Source: JBFMFR01 sp040752025 (GTDB lineage Bacteria > Chloroflexota > Anaerolineae > Anaerolineales > UBA4823). From it: a stretch of DNA of 64,000 bases. Of the stretch, positions 1 to 8,470 are shown piece after piece. A model generated the notes under the pieces. That model saw only the letters and a program-made list of their open reading frames with translations. It was not told where the DNA came from and did not search any database. The number at the start of each line of letters is the position of its first letter. Positions within the stretch are counted from its first letter, which is position 1. The stretch spans positions 1 through 64,000 of the forward strand of contig JBFMFR010000032.1 in assembly GCA_040752025.1 (NCBI GenBank). The letters run 5' to 3'. Position numbers and translations under genes: made by a program.

Positions 1-45
1 CAGCGTCTTCACAACTTTCGTGTATACTTTATGGCGATCAGTCAT
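1..45 (-). CDS. 5' end of an unidentified gene (partial)
   Basis: An ATG at 43-45 on the minus strand opens a frame that runs off the left edge; it encodes MTDRHKVYTKVVKTL. A good ribosome binding site (AGGAGA at about 52-57) lies just upstream, which is the main support for a real start. Fifteen residues are too few to name a family. The stretch from 61 to 182 holds no gene I can support. Confidence 0.45.
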   Translation of the reverse strand, partial: MTDRHKVYTKVVKTL

Positions 46-182
46 GGCTTGTCTCCTCTTTGGCTTTGTTCACCTTGAGGATACCACGTCATGACTGATC
101 TTTTACATCATTTTGTACGGTAGAGAATTCTCTTACTGAAGTCTTAGTAGAGCGCCCCGAGTCGTAGGACTTGAGATGTAGT

Positions 183-1733
183 TTAAGGATGGGTTTGTTC
201 GTCACCGGCTGTAATTTCCGTCAAACGAGCCATATAAGTCTGCAAAGCAGGGAATAAATGCACGTAGACCTCTTCGTAAAGCTGGCTATATAAGCGGTGC
301 TTTTCCAGGTCAGGAGTGAAGGTAACCGGGTCGATATGCACCATGGCCTGAGCGGCTGTCCGGATAGAGGGATGAATCCCGATCGCAGCGGCAGCCAAAA
401 TACCCGCCCCAAGTGCGCTTGCTTCGTGCGAGTGGGCGCGATAAACAGGTTTTCCGATGATATCCGCGATGATCTGGCACCAAAGATCACTGCGCGCGCC
501 ACCGCCCACTGCGACATAGCGATCGATCGAGCGGCCGAGAGCCTGCTCGACGCCGTGCGTGTGCAAGCGCTGCTCGAAGGCAATCCCTTCCAGGATCGCC
601 CGGTACAGGTGTTGGCGCTGGTGTATGCCCCGCCAACCGATGATCGCGCCGCTTGCGGCCGCGTCCCAATAGGGGTTCAGGGCGCTGTTCCAATAAGGCA
701 CCAGGAGCAGACCCTGGGCCCCAGCAGGAACCTTGCGCGCCGCAGCTTCCACCGCATCTTCCATTGCCATGTTCTGCCCGCCGGTCCGCTGGTCGATTTC
801 GGCAAAATTATCCAAGAACCACTGAACCGTATAAGCGCCGCCCAAGAGCACGGTTTCAAAAATATAGGTGTGCGGAATGCCCCCGTACATGGTACGGAAA
901 GCCCAGTCCGTGAGATATTCTGCGGAAAAAGAACCCGACACCACCGAAGTGCCCAGGCTGAGATAACATTCCCCGGGCCGGGTGATATTGGTACCCAGTC
1001 CGGCGGATTGCCCATCGCCCAATCCGGCGACTACCGGAATGCCCTCCGGCAGGAGGCAGGCCTTAGCAGCTTCGGCTGTCACCGCGCCCAGGATCGTTCC
1101 CGGCGGGAAAGCCTCGGCAAAGTGATCCGGGCTCAAGTGGATGCCAGCCAGCAGCTCTTCGGACCACTGGTTCGTGCGCATATCGAACAGGCCCATCGGG
1201 TCGGCGCTGCCCCAACCAGTGTAAGAATTGCCGGTGAGGTGGCGCACCAGGTAACCCTGCACGTCCATGAACTTACAGGCAGCCTTCATTACATAGGGCT
1301 CATGCTCTTGCAGCCAGGCGATCTTGCCAACCACCAGGTTGCCAGACAAGGGCTTACCGGTGATATCCCGGAAATTTTCAGCCCCGTATCGCTCAGCCAG
1401 GCGGTTGAGGTAAGGCCGAGAACGCTCGTCCATCCATAGAATGGCATTACGCAAGGGATAGCCCTGTTGGTCCACCGTCACAAAAGTCTCGCGTTGGTGC
1501 GCGATGCAAATGGCAGCCAGGCGCTCTGGGTTCACCTGCGCCACAGCCTGGCGCAAAGCCTCGCACGTGGACTGCCACCATGCATCGGCCGGCTGCTCGT
1601 GCCAGGAAGCGTTTGGGCGGAGCAGCGGCAGGCCGCAGCGGCCCTCGGCGATGAGCTTTCCCTGCCCATCCCATATAATCGCCTTACTGGCGCTGGTACT
1701 GCAATCCAGGCCGATGACCAGATCTTGGCTCAT
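183..1733 (-). CDS. xylB: FGGY-family carbohydrate kinase, xylulokinase type
   Basis: This 516-residue protein has the length and layout of FGGY sugar kinases, which phosphorylate sugars such as D-xylulose with ATP in the cytoplasm. The N-terminal phosphate-binding loop (VIGLDCSTSASKAII), the WMDER segment near residue 100, the GLGDG motif near 240 and the C-terminal VAVGGGARSDLW adenosine motif are all visible. Xylulose is the likeliest substrate, but related FGGY members (gluconate, glycerol, AI-2) cannot be excluded by eye. No xylose isomerase or sugar transporter lies nearby. Its ATG sits 5 bases after the stop of a relic kinase start, so it may now be transcribed from that gene's promoter. 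Confidence 0.8.
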   Translation of the reverse strand: MSQDLVIGLDCSTSASKAIIWDGQGKLIAEGRCGLPLLRPNASWHEQPADAWWQSTCEALRQAVAQVNPERLAAICIAHQRETFVTVDQQGYPLRNAILWMDERSRPYLNRLAERYGAENFRDITGKPLSGNLVVGKIAWLQEHEPYVMKAACKFMDVQGYLVRHLTGNSYTGWGSADPMGLFDMRTNQWSEELLAGIHLSPDHFAEAFPPGTILGAVTAEAAKACLLPEGIPVVAGLGDGQSAGLGTNITRPGECYLSLGTSVVSGSFSAEYLTDWAFRTMYGGIPHTYIFETVLLGGAYTVQWFLDNFAEIDQRTGGQNMAMEDAVEAAARKVPAGAQGLLLVPYWNSALNPYWDAAASGAIIGWRGIHQRQHLYRAILEGIAFEQRLHTHGVEQALGRSIDRYVAVGGGARSDLWCQIIADIIGKPVYRAHSHEASALGAGILAAAAIGIHPSIRTAAQAMVHIDPVTFTPDLEKHRLYSQLYEEVYVHLFPALQTYMARLTEITAGDEQTHP

Positions 1734-1738
1734 CTTGA

Positions 1739-1840
1739 TTATTCCAAACTGAGAGTGAACACAGCCCCAAAGCCACCCTGGCCGAGCAGTTCAACGAACC
1801 GGTAACGATTATCAAGTATTTGTCCTGGTGAAAGCGGCAT
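1739..1840 (-). pseudogene. Relic of a Ser/Thr protein kinase N-terminus
   Basis: A 33-codon minus-strand frame begins MPLSPGQILDNRYRFVELLG and continues into the glycine loop GQGGFGAVF, then diverges and stops. It matches the N-termini of the two broken kinases at 39001-39405 and 39530-41268 almost word for word (MPLNPGEILHHRYRIAKLLG and MALTPGDILHNRYRIVELLG). The start has a plausible binding site (GAGG about 10 bases upstream). Everything after the phosphate-binding loop is gone, and the xylulokinase ATG follows 5 bases after the stop. I read it as the stub left when a deletion or recombination joined the kinase start to another gene. Confidence 0.7.
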
Positions 1841-1930
1841 GGCCCCTACCTCTTGAATGTGGCCCGTTTACGACTTTTCTATTTTACACCAATTTGACCA
1901 CAACCGAATTTCACATGGTAGACTCTGGTT

Positions 1931-2908
1931 GTGAACAGTGCTGCTGCAATTGCTTTGCCGAATATTGCGCTCATCAAATACTGGGGCAATCGCGACCACA
2001 ACCTGCGCATCCCCTCCAACGGCTCGATCTCGATGAACCTGGAGGGGTTGTACAGCCGCACGCAGGTGACTTTCACACCAGGGTTGCAAGAAGATTGGTT
2101 CAATCTCAACGGGCAGTTGCTGCACGGCCCGGCTCTGGCGCGCGTCAGCGCCTTGCTCGATCGTGTGCGCAAACTGGCCGGGCCGGCGTTGTTCGCCCAT
2201 GTGGAGAGCTACAACAACTTCCCCACCGGGGCAGGCATTGCTTCTTCGGCCTCCGCTTTTGCTGCCCTCAGCCTGGCTGCCAGCCGCGCGGCCGGATTGG
2301 AGCTCGATGAACGCCAGCTCTCACGCCTGGCGCGCACCGCCTCCGGCTCGGCCTGCCGCTCAATTCCCGGCGGCTTCGTGGAATGGCAGGCCGGCCAGGA
2401 TGACGAAAGTTCCTACGCCTTTTCGATCGCGCCTGCCGGCCATTGGGACCTGACTGACTGCGTGGCGATCGTCAGCCAGGAGCACAAAACTACCGGCTCG
2501 GGCGAAGGCCACCAACTGGCGGACAGCAGCCCCTTGCAGCGCGCCCGCCTGGCCGGCGCAGCAGAGCGCCTGGAAGCCTGCCGGCGCGCCATCCTGGAGC
2601 GCGACTTCGCCGCCCTGGCAGAGGTGATCGAGCTGGATAGCAACCTGATGCACGCCGTGATGATGACCTCCAGCCCGCGGCTGCTCTACTGGCAGCCTGC
2701 TACCCTGGCGATCCTGCACGCTGTGCCCGCCTGGCGTAAGGATGGCCTGCCCGCCGCTTTCACCGTCGACGCCGGCCCGAACGTGCACGTCATCTGCCCC
2801 AGCCCTTATACGAAACAGGTTACTGCGCAACTGCTCAACATCCCCGGCGTCCAACGCGTTCTCACCGCCCGCCCTGGAGGCCCCGCCCGTTTGATCACCG
2901 CTTTGTGA
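1931..2908 (+). CDS. mvaD: Diphosphomevalonate (or phosphomevalonate) decarboxylase
   Basis: This GHMP-superfamily protein (325 residues) carries the decarboxylase hallmarks: NIALIKYWGNRD near the start, the ATP loop GAGIASSASAFAAL, SGSACRSIPGGFVEW, and the FTVDAGPNVHV segment with the expected catalytic Asp. It acts in the mevalonate route to isopentenyl units in the cytoplasm. The classical substrate is mevalonate 5-diphosphate. In the Chloroflexota member Roseiflexus castenholzii a close homologue acts on mevalonate 5-phosphate instead, so substrate choice is open here. The start is GTG at 1931; an upstream ATG at 1915 is out of frame. No other mevalonate gene is in the window. Confidence 0.88.
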   Translation: MNSAAAIALPNIALIKYWGNRDHNLRIPSNGSISMNLEGLYSRTQVTFTPGLQEDWFNLNGQLLHGPALARVSALLDRVRKLAGPALFAHVESYNNFPTGAGIASSASAFAALSLAASRAAGLELDERQLSRLARTASGSACRSIPGGFVEWQAGQDDESSYAFSIAPAGHWDLTDCVAIVSQEHKTTGSGEGHQLADSSPLQRARLAGAAERLEACRRAILERDFAALAEVIELDSNLMHAVMMTSSPRLLYWQPATLAILHAVPAWRKDGLPAAFTVDAGPNVHVICPSPYTKQVTAQLLNIPGVQRVLTARPGGPARLITAL

Positions 2909-2981
2909 AACCAAATGCCCTATTTTTTGGGGATTCCGCGTTAGAATCAGCTTAGAAAGCCAGGCGCTGCCCGTCTCCTGC

Positions 2982-3010
2982 TACCCTATTCGGTTAGGAC
3001 GGGATATAAT
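2982..3010 (+). promoter_or_regulatory. Candidate sigma-70 promoter before the site-2 protease gene
   Basis: A perfect TATAAT at 3005-3010 lies about 70 bases upstream of the protease start, in the gap after the decarboxylase gene. The -35 region 17 bases upstream does not resemble TTGACA, so only the -10 box supports the call. Confidence 0.25.
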
Positions 3011-3081
3011 CCATAGCGTCAACGCTCTATATACGCGTTGTCTATCCGGTAATCAACCTCACTGACAGGTATCGAACGATT

Positions 3082-4098
3082 ATGCAACTGTTACAATTTA
3101 TCCTGGGTATCGCTGCTTTGATCTTCCTGCACGAGTTGGGCCATTTCCTGGCGGCGCGCTTCTTCAAAGTAGAAGTCGAAGAATTTGGCATTGGTTTCCC
3201 TCCGCGCCTGGTCAAACTTTTTGAGTATAACGGCACCACCTATTCGTTGAACTGGATCCCCCTGGGCGGGTTCGTGCGCATCAAAGGCGAGAACGATCCG
3301 GATGTCCCCGGAGGCCTGGCTGCCGCCAGCCCCTGGGTGCGCCTGCCGATCTTGCTCGCAGGCCCACTCACCAACCTGGCAGTTGGCGTCATCCTGGCAA
3401 CCATGCTGTTCTACACCCTGGGCGATCCAATTCCAGAGATCGTCCTGGTTCGCTATGTCAATGAAGAATCGCCAGCCGCAGCGGCTGGCTTGCAGCCCGG
3501 CGACCAGTTCCTGACCGTCAACAGCGAAACGATCAGCGATATGCACCAACTGATCGACCTGATCGATCAAAACCTGGACAAACCGATCCAGGTGAGCGTG
3601 CTGCGCGGCCAGGAGGCCCTCACCCTGACACTCACCCCACGCGGCCAACCCCCTGAGGGACAGGGGCCAATGGGTGTTGGGCTGGAAAACCCAACACGCC
3701 CGATCAGCTTGCTGTTAGCAGCACAGCGTGGGGCCGATATGACTTACGAGAATATACGCGGCATCCTGCTGCTGCCTCTGCGCGTCTTGCAGGGCCAGGT
3801 CAACCCGCAGGAAAGCCGCCTGGTCGGTTATAAAGGCATGTATGACATCTACCAGGAGATCCAAAACCCCCTGTATTTCTTCATGGTCATCTCGATCTCT
3901 CTGGGCGTGATGAATTTGCTGCCTATCCCGGCCCTGGACGGCGGGCGGATTCTATTCACCCTGCCTGAGATCGTCATCCGCCGCCGCATCCCTGCTGAAT
4001 ACGAAAACGTGATCCACATGGTGGGCTTCGTATTGCTCTTGCTTCTGCTCTTCTATATCAACCTGCAAGATTTCATCAATCCCATCCAGTTGCCATAA
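3082..4098 (+). CDS. rseP: RIP-type site-2 protease, M50 family (RseP-like)
   Basis: This 338-residue membrane protease has the zinc motif HELGH in its first transmembrane helix (residues about 18-22), a PDZ domain near residues 125-195, and the second metal motif LDGGRI close to the C-terminal helices. Members cleave transmembrane anti-sigma factors or signal-peptide remnants inside the membrane. It has a single PDZ domain, as in the shorter RseP-like proteins, rather than the two of E. coli RseP. The HEAT-repeat gene follows after 23 bases, and the next two genes are packed tightly behind, so one transcript is likely. No anti-sigma factor gene is adjacent, so its target is unknown. Confidence 0.88.
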   Translation: MQLLQFILGIAALIFLHELGHFLAARFFKVEVEEFGIGFPPRLVKLFEYNGTTYSLNWIPLGGFVRIKGENDPDVPGGLAAASPWVRLPILLAGPLTNLAVGVILATMLFYTLGDPIPEIVLVRYVNEESPAAAAGLQPGDQFLTVNSETISDMHQLIDLIDQNLDKPIQVSVLRGQEALTLTLTPRGQPPEGQGPMGVGLENPTRPISLLLAAQRGADMTYENIRGILLLPLRVLQGQVNPQESRLVGYKGMYDIYQEIQNPLYFFMVISISLGVMNLLPIPALDGGRILFTLPEIVIRRRIPAEYENVIHMVGFVLLLLLLFYINLQDFINPIQLP

Positions 4099-4121
4099 GT
4101 ACCAAACCGATAGGATATAGG

Positions 4122-5201
4122 ATGACGATGGCTGCGCCTGACCCAAACACAATCCCCTTTCAACAGTTGTTACAGGCCTTGCTGGATATTGACAGGCCCG
4201 TCAACCCTCGCTTCTACTACCGCCTGTCAGATCTGGAACCGGACGATCTAGCCCAATTGTCCAGGGTCTGGCCCGATATCCCCTTGTGGCGCAGGCAAGC
4301 GATAATGGAGGACATCGAAGAGCTGAGCGCCAATGATATATTGCTCTATTTTGTCGCCCTGGGGCGTTTCGCAGTGCAGGACCCAGACCCCAAAGTGCGC
4401 CTGTTGGCTGTGCGCACCTTGTGGGAATATGAAGAGAAGGGCCTGATCCCCATTTTGCTCGATCTCCTGGCCAAGGATCCCGACGCCGAAGTGCGCGCCG
4501 CCTGCGCTGGGGCGCTGGGGCCATATGTTTATGCAGGCGAACTGGAAGAAATCCCCAAACCCCTGTTGCACACCATTGAGGACTGCCTGCTGGAGGCCCT
4601 GCACAACGACAGTTCCCCCAAGACTCAACATTATGCCCTGGAATCACTCGGCTACTCCAGCCGGGCTGAAGTGATCCCTCTGATTGAAAAAGCTTACGCC
4701 TCTTCCGATCGGGAGTGGACTGCCAGCGCCTTATTTGCGATGGGACGCTCAGGCGATGAGCGCTGGCGCCCGCAGGTGCTCGCCATGCTAGAAAGCAAGC
4801 ACCCCTCGCTGCGCAGCGAAGCGGCCCGCGCCGCTGGCGAACTGGAGATATCCAAAGCAGTCCCCCTACTGATCGAACTGCTGGATGACCCTGACCAAAG
4901 CACCCGGCTGGCCAGCATCTGGTCGCTTTCCCAGATCGGCGGCGAGGGTGTGCGCCAGATTTTGGAAGAAATGTACGAACAGGTCGAAGACGAAGACACC
5001 ATCGAACTGCTCACCGAGGCCCTGGACAACCTGGCCTTTACCGAAGGTCTGCAATTGATGCCCATCTTAGATCTGGTCGAGTATGAAGATGATGATGACA
5101 TGGATGAGTTGAGCGAGTTGGATGAGTTGGACACCCTTGATGATCTCGATAGCCTCTATGACGATGATGACGAAATTGGAGATGAGGACCTCGATCGTTG
5201 A
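4122..5201 (+). CDS. HEAT-repeat protein with long acidic C-terminal tail
   Basis: The 359-residue protein is built of repeated helical pairs of the HEAT/PBS-lyase kind, seen as recurring segments such as DPDPKVRLLAVRTLWEYEEK, DPDAEVRAACAGALG and DPDQSTRLASIWSLSQIGG. Such repeats form protein-binding scaffolds. The last ~50 residues are almost entirely Asp, Glu and Leu, an unusual acidic tail that may bind a basic partner. It has no signal peptide or membrane segment, so it is probably cytoplasmic. A purine-rich site (AGGATATAGG) precedes the ATG. The next gene starts inside its stop codon (TTGA overlap), implying translational coupling. Its partner is not known. Confidence 0.8.
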   Translation: MTMAAPDPNTIPFQQLLQALLDIDRPVNPRFYYRLSDLEPDDLAQLSRVWPDIPLWRRQAIMEDIEELSANDILLYFVALGRFAVQDPDPKVRLLAVRTLWEYEEKGLIPILLDLLAKDPDAEVRAACAGALGPYVYAGELEEIPKPLLHTIEDCLLEALHNDSSPKTQHYALESLGYSSRAEVIPLIEKAYASSDREWTASALFAMGRSGDERWRPQVLAMLESKHPSLRSEAARAAGELEISKAVPLLIELLDDPDQSTRLASIWSLSQIGGEGVRQILEEMYEQVEDEDTIELLTEALDNLAFTEGLQLMPILDLVEYEDDDDMDELSELDELDTLDDLDSLYDDDDEIGDEDLDR

Positions 5202-6109
5202 ACCAACTGCTGAATCTGTTCCTGGACAACCTGCTGCCGATCTTCCTGGCAGCAGGGGCAGGCTATTTGCTTGCCCGTCTCACCAGCATCACCCCCAGCG
5301 CCCTCTCACGCGTCATCTTCTATATCTTCAGCCCTTGCCTGATCTTCTCTTTGCTCACCCACAGCCAATTGAGCAACGACGATATCCTGCACAGCATACT
5401 CTTCGCCGTGTGCGCCATTTTGCTGATCGGCGCGTTCACCTGGCTGGCAGGCAAGCTGCTGCGCCTGGACCGGCGCACCCTGGCCGGCGTCCTAATAGCC
5501 AGCATGTTCATGAACGCCGGTAACTTTGGCCTGCCCGTTGTGATGTTTGCCTTTGGCGAAACCGCCTTGAGCTACGCCAGCCTGTTTTTCGTAGCCGACG
5601 CCATGTTAGCATATTCGCTGGGCGTGATCATCGCTTCTTCCGGCTCTGCCAGTTTAAGGCAGGCCTTGATAAACCTGCTGAAAATCCCCACAATCTATGC
5701 CTTAGTGCTGGCCCTGCTCTTTCTGCGCACTGGCTGGCAGATTCCGGTACCGTTGGAGCGCACTACGACTCTCCTGGGGAATGCCTCTGTGCCAGCAATG
5801 TTGGTGCTGCTCGGCTTGCAGCTCAGCAAAGCCAATTGGAAGGGTAAAGCATTGCCCATTACCCTGGCCAGTTTCATGCGCCTGGTGGTGGGTCCAGCAA
5901 TTGTCCTGCTACTATCGCCCATCTTTGGCCTGAGCGGCGCAGCGCGCCAGGCCAATGTCCTGGAAAGCGGCATGCCCACCGCCGTGCTCACCACCGTCCT
6001 GGCTACCGAGTACGACGCCGAACCATCCCTGGTCACCGCCATCGTATTTATCAGCACCCTGCTCAGCCCTCTGACGCTCACCCCGCTATTAGCCTACCTG
6101 GGAGCCTGA
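5198..6109 (+). CDS. AEC-family permease (auxin efflux / malate permease type)
   Basis: The 303-residue product is highly hydrophobic, with about ten predicted membrane helices and the bipartite layout of AEC carriers. The NAGNFGLPVVMFAFGE segment near residues 107-122 is the characteristic first-half motif, and ESGMPTAVLTTVLA near 255 is the matching second-half motif. Family members export organic acids or auxin-like compounds, but the substrate cannot be read from the sequence. It starts with TTG at 5198, overlapping the previous stop by 4 bases, so it is probably co-translated with the HEAT-repeat gene. Confidence 0.82.
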   Translation: MNQLLNLFLDNLLPIFLAAGAGYLLARLTSITPSALSRVIFYIFSPCLIFSLLTHSQLSNDDILHSILFAVCAILLIGAFTWLAGKLLRLDRRTLAGVLIASMFMNAGNFGLPVVMFAFGETALSYASLFFVADAMLAYSLGVIIASSGSASLRQALINLLKIPTIYALVLALLFLRTGWQIPVPLERTTTLLGNASVPAMLVLLGLQLSKANWKGKALPITLASFMRLVVGPAIVLLLSPIFGLSGAARQANVLESGMPTAVLTTVLATEYDAEPSLVTAIVFISTLLSPLTLTPLLAYLGA

Positions 6110-6110
6110 A

Positions 6111-7328
6111 ATGCACACGCTCAGGATACTTCTGTCTTTGGCGCTCATCCTGGCCCTGGCTGCCACCCCGACCCGAGTTCACGCCCAAACGCAGGTCAGC
6201 GAAACGTCGGCAACACACATATTCAACGAAAATGTTACTTTCAACGCCATCCTGCAATCCGACATCGCTCCTGAAATGGCGATCATCTTCTTCCATTCTG
6301 AACAAGATGCGCACACCAATGTAAACTTAGCCAAAGTCACCCCCCAGGGGGAAGGTGGTTACCTGCTCGAATACATTCATAAGATCTCCGATTACCGCCT
6401 GCGCCCCTTCGCCAACATAGAATATCGCTACGAGATCACTTTAGCAGATGGCAACGTCTATAAAAGCCCGGCGTATCTTCATTACTATGATGATAACCGT
6501 TTTGAATGGCAATCCCTGGAAGAAGCTCCCTTCCGCGTCCACTGGCTGGCTGGCGATATCTCTTTCGCCCAAAACATCCTGGACACTGCCCAGGAAGGGC
6601 TGAAAAACTTGCAAAGCATCCTGCCATTGCCCGCGCCGGCCATCCTGGATATCTATGCTTACGCCGACTCGGGCAGCTTGCAAGCTGCTCTTAGCCCATC
6701 TTCCAGTGATTGGGTCGCCGGTCATGCTGACCCCGATCTGGAAGTGATCCTGGTGTCTCTGCCGCCCGGACCAGAGCAGCGCCTGTTGATGGAACAGCGC
6801 ATCCCCCACGAACTGCTGCACATCGCCCTGTACCAGGCCAACGAGCACGGCTACCGTTATATCCCCACCTGGCTGAGCGAAGGGCTGGCCTCCCTGGTTG
6901 AGCTATATCCCAACCCGGATTACCAGATCGTCCTGGAAGATGCTGTACAGCGAGATAGCCTGCTGCCGATTGAGTCTCTGTGCAGCACCTTTCCCCGGGA
7001 TGCATCCAACGCACTGCTCTCTTATGCCCAATCCGCCTCATTTGTCCAATACCTGCACGCCACCTACGGTAGCACCGGCCTGAATGCTCTGATCAAGGCA
7101 TACAACAATGGCCTGAGCTGCGACCGCGGCGCTCAGGTGGCCCTGGGCCTGGGATTGAGGCAGCTCGAGCGCCAATGGCAGCGCGATGCGCTCTCCGAAA
7201 ACGTGCTGGCCAGCGCCTTGCTCAACCTGCTTCCTTGGCTGGTCTTGCTGATCGCCATCCTGCTGGGACCACTGCTGCTCAGCTTACAGCGCCGGCACTC
7301 CAGGCCGGCTACTCAGTCCGTTGCCTGA
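6111..7328 (+). CDS. Secreted, membrane-anchored gluzincin (peptidase MA-like)
   Basis: This 405-residue protein has an N-terminal signal sequence (about 25 residues ending in HA-QTQ) and a C-terminal hydrophobic helix (about 370-392) followed by basic residues, so most of it should lie outside the membrane. Near residue 230 it carries HELLH, and about 20 residues on WLSEGLASL, together the zinc-binding HExxH...E arrangement of gluzincin peptidases in the peptidase-MA family. The N-terminal ~150 residues look like a beta-rich domain. It begins one base after the permease stop. Substrate and physiological role are unknown. Confidence 0.78.
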   Translation: MHTLRILLSLALILALAATPTRVHAQTQVSETSATHIFNENVTFNAILQSDIAPEMAIIFFHSEQDAHTNVNLAKVTPQGEGGYLLEYIHKISDYRLRPFANIEYRYEITLADGNVYKSPAYLHYYDDNRFEWQSLEEAPFRVHWLAGDISFAQNILDTAQEGLKNLQSILPLPAPAILDIYAYADSGSLQAALSPSSSDWVAGHADPDLEVILVSLPPGPEQRLLMEQRIPHELLHIALYQANEHGYRYIPTWLSEGLASLVELYPNPDYQIVLEDAVQRDSLLPIESLCSTFPRDASNALLSYAQSASFVQYLHATYGSTGLNALIKAYNNGLSCDRGAQVALGLGLRQLERQWQRDALSENVLASALLNLLPWLVLLIAILLGPLLLSLQRRHSRPATQSVA

Positions 7329-7347
7329 TTCACATCCTGGGAGAATC

Positions 7348-7650
7348 ATGATGAGCTCCAATGAACCCGAAACCGCCCGCCTGCACGCCATCGTTGAAGG
7401 CCGTGTCCAGGGTGTGGGCTTTCGCTACTTCGTTGAAGAGACGGCTGTCAACCTGGGTTTGCAAGGTTGGGTGCGCAACCGCTGGGAAGGCAGCGTAGAA
7501 GTGGTCGCCGAAGGCCCGCGCGCCTCCCTGGAAAAATTATTGGCCGCCTTGCAGCGCGGGCCGCGCGCCGCCTTCGTATCGAACATCGAAAACCGATGGC
7601 TGCCTCCCACGGGCGAATTCAGCCGTTTCTATGTGCGCAGCACTGCCTAA
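7348..7650 (+). CDS. acyP: Acylphosphatase
   Basis: The 100-residue product contains the acylphosphatase signature VEGRVQGVGFRYF, with the catalytic Arg in GFR, and the second motif GWVRNRWEGSVEVVAEG, whose Asn orients the water. Family members hydrolyse acyl phosphates such as acetyl or carbamoyl phosphate in the cytoplasm. The frame stays open upstream to a TTG at 7321 inside the previous gene. I chose the ATG at 7348 because GGGAGA lies just upstream and the resulting length fits the family. Its 3' end overlaps the convergent radC gene by 4 bases. Confidence 0.9.
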   Translation: MMSSNEPETARLHAIVEGRVQGVGFRYFVEETAVNLGLQGWVRNRWEGSVEVVAEGPRASLEKLLAALQRGPRAAFVSNIENRWLPPTGEFSRFYVRSTA

Positions 7651-8348
7651 CCGAAACCCAGCCCGCGCTCTTTCAGAGAAACGAATCGCCCGCCGCCGAT
7701 AATCAGGTGGTCCAACACTTCGATATCGAGAAGCTTCCCGGCCTGCACGATCGCCCGCGTCAAAGCGACATCATCCGGGCTGGGCGCCGGGTCGCCGCTC
7801 GGGTGGTTATGTACCACCAGCACGCCAGCCGCGTTACGCCGGATGGCGGCTTTGAACAGCTCGCCCACCCTTACCTGGGAAGAATTCAGAGAACCACGAT
7901 ATAGGGTTTGAATATCCAACACCCGGTTGCGCGTGTCCAAGAGCATCACACGCAATTCTTCCTGCTCAAGGGCGCTCATCTCGTAACGCACCAGGGCCGC
8001 GGCATCCTCTGGGCTGTGCACTGCCGGGCGCTCCTCAGGCGCTTCGACCGCCAGGCGGCGTCCCAGCTCGATGGCGGCTTTGATCTGGGCTGCTTTTGCC
8101 GGCCCCACACCGTGCTGGTCACATACTTCATCGTAGTTCGCCCGGTGGAGGCCTGCCAGCCCTCCAAAGGCTTGCAACAACCGCTGCCCAACCTGGACGG
8201 CATTTTCGCCTGGCACCCCAGTGCGCAGCAGAATCGCCAGCAGTTCCGCCTGGCTGAGCGCCTGCGGTCCAAGCTTCGCCAGCCGCTCGCGCGGCCGTTC
8301 CGCCTGATCCAGGTCTGTGATCCGGTAAGTGGCATTTTGTTCTTTCAC
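7647..8348 (-). CDS. radC: RadC-family protein (JAB/MPN domain)
   Basis: The protein has the N-terminal RadC helix-hairpin-helix region (PRERLAKLGPQALSQAELLA, then LHRANYDEVCDQHGVGPAKA) and the C-terminal MPN metalloprotease-like core with VVHNHPSGDPAPSPDD, the JAMM zinc motif. Despite the name, a role in DNA repair is doubtful; members are often linked to mobile DNA or anti-restriction. I place the start at a GTG (8346-8348) preceded by GGAGGT, giving about 233 residues, close to the family norm. An ATG at 8417 would add 23 residues. It is divergent from the zinc-ribbon gene. Confidence 0.87.
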   Translation of the reverse strand: MKEQNATYRITDLDQAERPRERLAKLGPQALSQAELLAILLRTGVPGENAVQVGQRLLQAFGGLAGLHRANYDEVCDQHGVGPAKAAQIKAAIELGRRLAVEAPEERPAVHSPEDAAALVRYEMSALEQEELRVMLLDTRNRVLDIQTLYRGSLNSSQVRVGELFKAAIRRNAAGVLVVHNHPSGDPAPSPDDVALTRAIVQAGKLLDIEVLDHLIIGGGRFVSLKERGLGFG

Positions 8349-8440
8349 GTGACCTCCGCTTTCGGCTAAACCTTGCCAGGCAACCCTGGTAAGTTCAATA
8401 TACAACAACTCGATCAAACTGGCAAGATTAGCGCCCTTCC

Positions 8441-8450
8441 ATGCTATAAT
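8441..8450 (+). promoter_or_regulatory. Extended -10 promoter for the zinc-ribbon gene
   Basis: TGCTATAAT ends at 8450, an extended -10 element (TGn plus perfect TATAAT), about 20 bases before the ATG at 8471, with GGAGAGA as binding site in between. No good -35 box is visible, as is normal for extended -10 promoters. The 5' leader would be very short. Confidence 0.5.
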
Positions 8451-8470
8451 CGCCCCTGACGGAGAGACTT

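Noticed and set aside
297..1439. 380-codon + strand frame opposite the xylulokinase
   Set aside because: No recognisable motif; the minus-strand FGGY motifs are continuous and conserved.
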